From assembly GCA_035275265.1 (NCBI GenBank), contig DATENC010000006.1, positions 62,001 to 126,000 on the forward strand: a stretch of DNA of 64,000 nt, in the 5' to 3' direction. Under the pieces are notes generated by a model. That model was not told where the DNA came from. It searched no databases and saw only the letters and a program-made list of their open reading frames with translations. The translations under genes and the position numbers were made by a program. Positions 61,086 to 64,000 of this stretch are shown piece after piece; the first letter of the stretch is position 1; each line of letters begins with the position of its first letter. The DNA comes from JACQAP01 sp035275265 (GTDB lineage Bacteria; Pseudomonadota; Gammaproteobacteria; Burkholderiales; JACQAP01).

Positions 61086-61384
61086 TGCAGGAGCTCTTTT
61101 AATCGAACCAGCAGCGTTTGTCCCGGGTTTGAGATGTCGATGGTCTTGGTACGCCTCTTGGTACGCCCGCGGCTGCCAAGTGCAATGATAACCTGCGGGC
61201 CTCGCAGATCCAATTTTCGCTTAAGAAAATCAAGGAGCAGCGCGTTAGCACGGCCCTCGCTGCGACACGTATTTTCAGATACCAGTGGAACCCGGCGCAT
61301 CCGGTGCGCTTCGCGTCAGGCTCGATCCAGAACCAGAGTTAGCAAGTCCCGATCGGGATTGTAGCGGTACCAGGGATCGCCCAA
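61082..61384 (-). pseudogene. yggU: DUF167 (YggU-like) gene with two frame disruptions
   Basis: Three consecutive segments in different frames reproduce a DUF167 protein. MGDPWYRYNPDRDLLTLVLD begins at the TTG at 61384; then, one base out of frame, EPDAKRTGCAGFHWYLKIRV; then, back in another frame after a short loss, SEGRANALLLDFLKRKLDL to the stop at 61082. The missing linker before SEGRANA (normally about three residues such as PPV) marks a deletion. The gene lies where yggU normally follows yggT. Real inactivation or two sequencing errors cannot be told apart here. Confidence 0.75.
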
Positions 61385-61387
61385 CTG

Positions 61388-61960
61388 TCACAGCATCCGG
61401 CTGAAGGTGAGTATCAGCGGCGCAACCGGCCATAACAGCAACAACTGGCACAACACCAGAACGAAAAGCGGCGACAGATCCACGCCTCCGACAGGTGGTA
61501 TGCGACGCTGGATCGGCCTAAGGAAAGGGCGCGTCAGGCTTACCAGCACACTCATTGCCGGACTGTGCGAATTCACCCAAGACAGTATGGCCTGAGCGAT
61601 GACCGCCACAATGAGAATGTACAGAAAACGCTTCAGCAGGTTGACGACAGCCAGCAGAATCAATCCCACGATCGCCGCGCCGACTGTCGGCCCCATCTCG
61701 AAACCACTCAAGGCCCTGATCGACACTATGAGGAGAACTTCGACGACCCACGCCAGCAGCAGTGTGGACATGTCGTAACCCCACAAGCCGGGAATGATGC
61801 GGCGCGCCGGCCGTACCACAAAATCCGTCAGCGCCGCGAGGAACTGCGAAAGCGGATTGCGTGCCGGCGCCCGCACCGCCTGCAAATAGAAGCGCAACAA
61901 CAGCGCGAGCGCGAATAGCCCCAGAAAGGTTTCGAGGAGGAATATCAATGCCTGGTTCAT
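61388..61960 (-). CDS. yggT: YggT family integral membrane protein
   Basis: A 190-residue protein with two YggT modules, each with transmembrane helices and the conserved pattern NPLSQFLAALTDFVVRPARR in the first and SPAMSVLVSLTRPFLRPIQR in the second, the latter followed by PPVGGVDLSPLFVLVLCQLL. Likely an inner-membrane protein; YggT has been linked to osmotic and cell-envelope functions. Position between proC and yggU is the conserved order. Confidence 0.93.
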   Translation of the reverse strand: MNQALIFLLETFLGLFALALLLRFYLQAVRAPARNPLSQFLAALTDFVVRPARRIIPGLWGYDMSTLLLAWVVEVLLIVSIRALSGFEMGPTVGAAIVGLILLAVVNLLKRFLYILIVAVIAQAILSWVNSHSPAMSVLVSLTRPFLRPIQRRIPPVGGVDLSPLFVLVLCQLLLLWPVAPLILTFSRML

Positions 61961-61978
61961 CTACGCGGACTCTGTCGT

Positions 61979-62791
61979 CTAGTTCTTGCCGAATTCATCG
62001 CCGAGTTCACCCGAACGGCGGGCGGCGGCCCGCACCGCGTCCACCACGCGACCTTTAAGTTCGCACGACTCCATGACCTCCAATGCACATTCTGTTGTGC
62101 CACCCTTCGAAGTGACGCGGGCGCGTAGCGTTGCTGGCGTTTCGGTGCTGGCGGCTGCAAGTTTCGTCGCGCCGACGAAAGTTTCCACGGCCAGACTACG
62201 CGCCTGTTCCTCGCTGAATCCGAGCGCTTGCGCAGCCTCTTGCAATGCCTCGATGAAGTAAAACACGTACGCCGGGCCGCTGCCGGACACTGCGGTTACG
62301 CCGTCCATGCGGTCTTCGTTATCCAGCCAGATCACTGTGCCAACCGCACCCAGAACACGCTGTGCGGCTTTCCTGTCGGCCTCAGTGGCCTTCGGTGCGG
62401 CATACAAGCCGGTGATACCGGCGCGCAAAAGTGCAGGAGTATTGGGCATCGCCCGGACAATTCGTCCGTGACCCTCGAGCCAACGCGACAGGTCCGCGCT
62501 GCGAATACCGGCCGCGATGCTGAGCACCAATTGTCCGTGCAGGTGCGGGCACAACCATTGCGCCACGTCGCGCATGTGCTGCGGCTTGACAGCAAGCAGC
62601 ACGACATCTTCCACCACGCCGCCCTCGTCGAGCCCTCCCTGCGTTGCCACTCCAAACGCCCGCCCCAGACGATGACGCGCGTCTTCCGACACCTCGACGA
62701 CGCGAATATCGCTGGCCAAGAACCCCTGTTTGAGGAGGCCGCCGATCAGGGCGGAGGCCATGTTGCCGCCGCCAATGAAAAGTATGCGCAT
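61979..62791 (-). CDS. proC: Pyrroline-5-carboxylate reductase
   Basis: Last step of proline synthesis, NAD(P)H-dependent. The 270-residue protein has an N-terminal Rossmann motif MRILFIGGGNMASALIGGLL, AVKPQHMRDVAQW, RAMPNTPALLRAGITGLYA and the C-terminal signature VSGSGPAYVFYFIEALQEAA. It is followed by yggT after 18 bp and preceded by yggS at 119 bp, a conserved neighbourhood. Confidence 0.96.
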   Translation of the reverse strand: MRILFIGGGNMASALIGGLLKQGFLASDIRVVEVSEDARHRLGRAFGVATQGGLDEGGVVEDVVLLAVKPQHMRDVAQWLCPHLHGQLVLSIAAGIRSADLSRWLEGHGRIVRAMPNTPALLRAGITGLYAAPKATEADRKAAQRVLGAVGTVIWLDNEDRMDGVTAVSGSGPAYVFYFIEALQEAAQALGFSEEQARSLAVETFVGATKLAAASTETPATLRARVTSKGGTTECALEVMESCELKGRVVDAVRAAARRSGELGDEFGKN

Positions 62792-62910
62792 GCTGTGAAG
62801 TTGAAACGCGTATGGATAGTGGTCGCAGTGGCGCTGGCAACATGTTGCCCTGGGCGCGCGGCTTCGCTTGGGTGCAATCGTTCCGTTAATCAGTATATAG
62901 GCGGCAGCTG

Positions 62911-63636
62911 TTATGCGGCACCGGTACCGCGTTCGCCGAAGATGGCCCGGCCGACACGGACCAGGGTCGCACCCTCGACGATTGCCGCCTCGAGATCATC
63001 CGACATGCCCATGGACAGCGTATCCATCTCCACTCCCCGGCGCAGAAGGTCATCCCGGATCACGCGCAACCCGCGAAAGCGGCTGCGCTGCAGCGCCGTA
63101 TCGGTTGTCGGTTCCGGGATCGCCATCAAACCGCGCAAGCGCAGGTGCGGTAGCCGCATGATCGTCTGCGCGAGGTCGAAAGCTGCGTCCGGCGCTACGC
63201 CGCTTTTGCTGGCTTCGCCACTGACGTTGACCTGGATACAGACCTGAAGCGGTGGCTTGTCATCAGGGCGCGACGCCGACAGGCGCTCGGCGATCTTCGC
63301 GCGGTCAATGCCCTGGACCCAGTCGAAGTTCTCCGCGATCGCCTTGGTCTTATTGCTCTGGATCGGACCTATGTAGTGCCACTCCATAGGGCGGAGCGAG
63401 CCTCGCTGCGGGACGTTGGAAAGACGGGAAAAAGCCGCGATTTTCTCGATCCCTTCCTGGGCATAATTTTCGCCAAAGGCAGTCTGACCAACGGCGTAAG
63501 CTTCGGCGATGGCATGTGCCGGAAACGTCTTGCTGACCGCAACCAGAGTGATCTCCCCGGGGGCACGCCCGGCGGCCATGGCGGCCCCCGCAATGCGTGC
63601 TTTAACAGCTTGCAAGCGGGATGCTATTATTGTCAT
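62911..63636 (-). CDS. yggS: PLP homeostasis protein, YggS/PROSC family
   Basis: A 241-residue TIM-barrel PLP-binding protein that controls vitamin B6 pools. VAVSKTFPA carries the predicted PLP-Lys36, GENYAQEGIEK and WHYIGPIQSNKTK are family signatures, and SMGMSDDLEAAIVEGATLVRVG closes the phosphate site. The ATG at 63636 with AGAGGA upstream is preferred over an in-frame start 90 bp earlier inside the divergent promoter region. It is divergent from pilT (113-bp gap). Confidence 0.95.
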   Translation of the reverse strand: MTIIASRLQAVKARIAGAAMAAGRAPGEITLVAVSKTFPAHAIAEAYAVGQTAFGENYAQEGIEKIAAFSRLSNVPQRGSLRPMEWHYIGPIQSNKTKAIAENFDWVQGIDRAKIAERLSASRPDDKPPLQVCIQVNVSGEASKSGVAPDAAFDLAQTIMRLPHLRLRGLMAIPEPTTDTALQRSRFRGLRVIRDDLLRRGVEMDTLSMGMSDDLEAAIVEGATLVRVGRAIFGERGTGAA

Positions 63637-63749
63637 AATCCTCTTGCAGATTGCATTGTAAGCACCGAACGCAGCAAGCCTTTTCGATCCGCAGCGTGGC
63701 CACCCGCACGCTCTTCGCACCCCCATCGCGCCTTTGTCGGGGAGTATAA

Positions 63750-64000
63750 ATGGACATCTCTGAACTTCTAGCTTTTGTGGTCAAGAACAAGGCTTCGGAC
63801 CTGCACCTTTCGGCCGGTCTCCCCCCCATGATCCGAGTCCATGGGGATGTGCGACGCATCAACCTGCCGCCGATGGAGCACAAGGACGTGCACGCGATGA
63901 TCTACGACATCATGAACGACGGTCAGCGCAAGTTCTACGAAGAAAACCTGGAGTGCGACTTCTCGTTCGCGATCCCGAATCTGGCACGTTTCCGTGTCAA
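63750..64000 (+). CDS. pilT: Type IV pilus retraction ATPase PilT (3' end outside the window)
   Basis: The first 83 codons of PilT: MDISELLAFVVKNKASDLHL, GLPPMIRVHGDVRRINLPPM and ECDFSFAIPNLARFRV match the N-terminal PAS-like domain of PilT; the Walker motifs lie beyond the window edge. GGGGAG precedes the ATG at 63750. Divergent from yggS, as usual in proteobacteria. It implies twitching motility in this organism. Confidence 0.93.
   Translation, partial: MDISELLAFVVKNKASDLHLSAGLPPMIRVHGDVRRINLPPMEHKDVHAMIYDIMNDGQRKFYEENLECDFSFAIPNLARFRV

Noticed and set aside
62803..63000. Plus-strand ORF with a signal-peptide-like start (KRVWIVVAVALATCCPG) between proC and yggS
   Set aside because: It runs antisense into yggS for most of its length, has no proper lipobox (Thr before Cys), and the conserved genes on the other strand explain the region.

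Overview
This 64 kb window has high G+C and dense, mostly operonic coding. The gene set points to a chromosomal segment of a heterotrophic betaproteobacterium: a pyruvate dehydrogenase complex with a lipoyl domain fused to Lpd, class I PhaC, a fused indolepyruvate oxidoreductase, fused IcmF, a LiuR-controlled leucine catabolic operon, and the neighbourhoods nadD-rsfS-rlmH-maf-rng and pilT/yggS-proC-yggT. I cannot name the genus. No rRNA, tRNA, CRISPR array or prophage is visible. The window opens inside gshB and closes inside pilT, and no gap without a gene exceeds 300 bp.

Layout. (1) 1-9.4 kb, plus strand: gshB, a permease-less PTS (EIIA-Man type, HPr, enzyme I), holA, proA, lpdA, nudC and a GST. 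(2) 9.4-24.8 kb, minus strand: a leucine/isovalerate (liu) operon headed by liuR. It encodes isovaleryl-CoA dehydrogenase, methylcrotonyl-CoA carboxylase alpha and beta, methylglutaconyl-CoA hydratase, HMG-CoA lyase and a thiolase, with AceK, a second acyl-CoA dehydrogenase, a GST, a 3-hydroxyisobutyrate dehydrogenase-like protein, a CaiB-type enzyme and two small DUF proteins. (3) 24.9-29.6 kb, plus: an MBL hydrolase, mtnA, a class II aldolase and phaC. (4) 29.7-32.4 kb, minus: corA, a BtuF-like protein and an Lrp-type regulator. (5) 32.7-40.4 kb, plus: indolepyruvate oxidoreductase, icmF and two small genes. (6) 40.6-49.9 kb, plus: a complete Liv-type ABC importer flanked by two AMP-forming CoA ligases, then an AhpD-like protein. 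(7) 50-57.8 kb, plus: aceE-aceF and nadD-rsfS-rlmH-maf-rng. (8) 57.8-63.6 kb, minus: cbpM, cbpA, a dynamin-like GTPase, a broken DUF167 gene, yggT, proC and yggS, then pilT on plus.

The metabolic theme is amino- and organic-acid carbon entering as acyl-CoA. Leucine-derived isovaleryl-CoA is split to acetyl-CoA and acetoacetate, AceK can send acetyl-CoA to the glyoxylate shunt, IcmF interconverts branched and straight acyl-CoAs, and PhaC stores surplus as polyhydroxyalkanoate.

Two non-coding repeat systems stand out. One is a 221-bp element in two copies (7632-7852 and 31644-31864) with 22-bp terminal inverted repeats and an internal hairpin carrying a compensatory base-pair change; it looks like a MITE. 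The other is a family of intercistronic palindromes built of degenerate purine heptads (GAGGGRY-like). Their two arms share a sequence sub-type within a locus while sub-types differ between loci. They occupy most gaps of the PTS, liv and pyruvate dehydrogenase operons, and one arm appears translated in frame inside aceE. I regard this family as the most likely undescribed system in the window.
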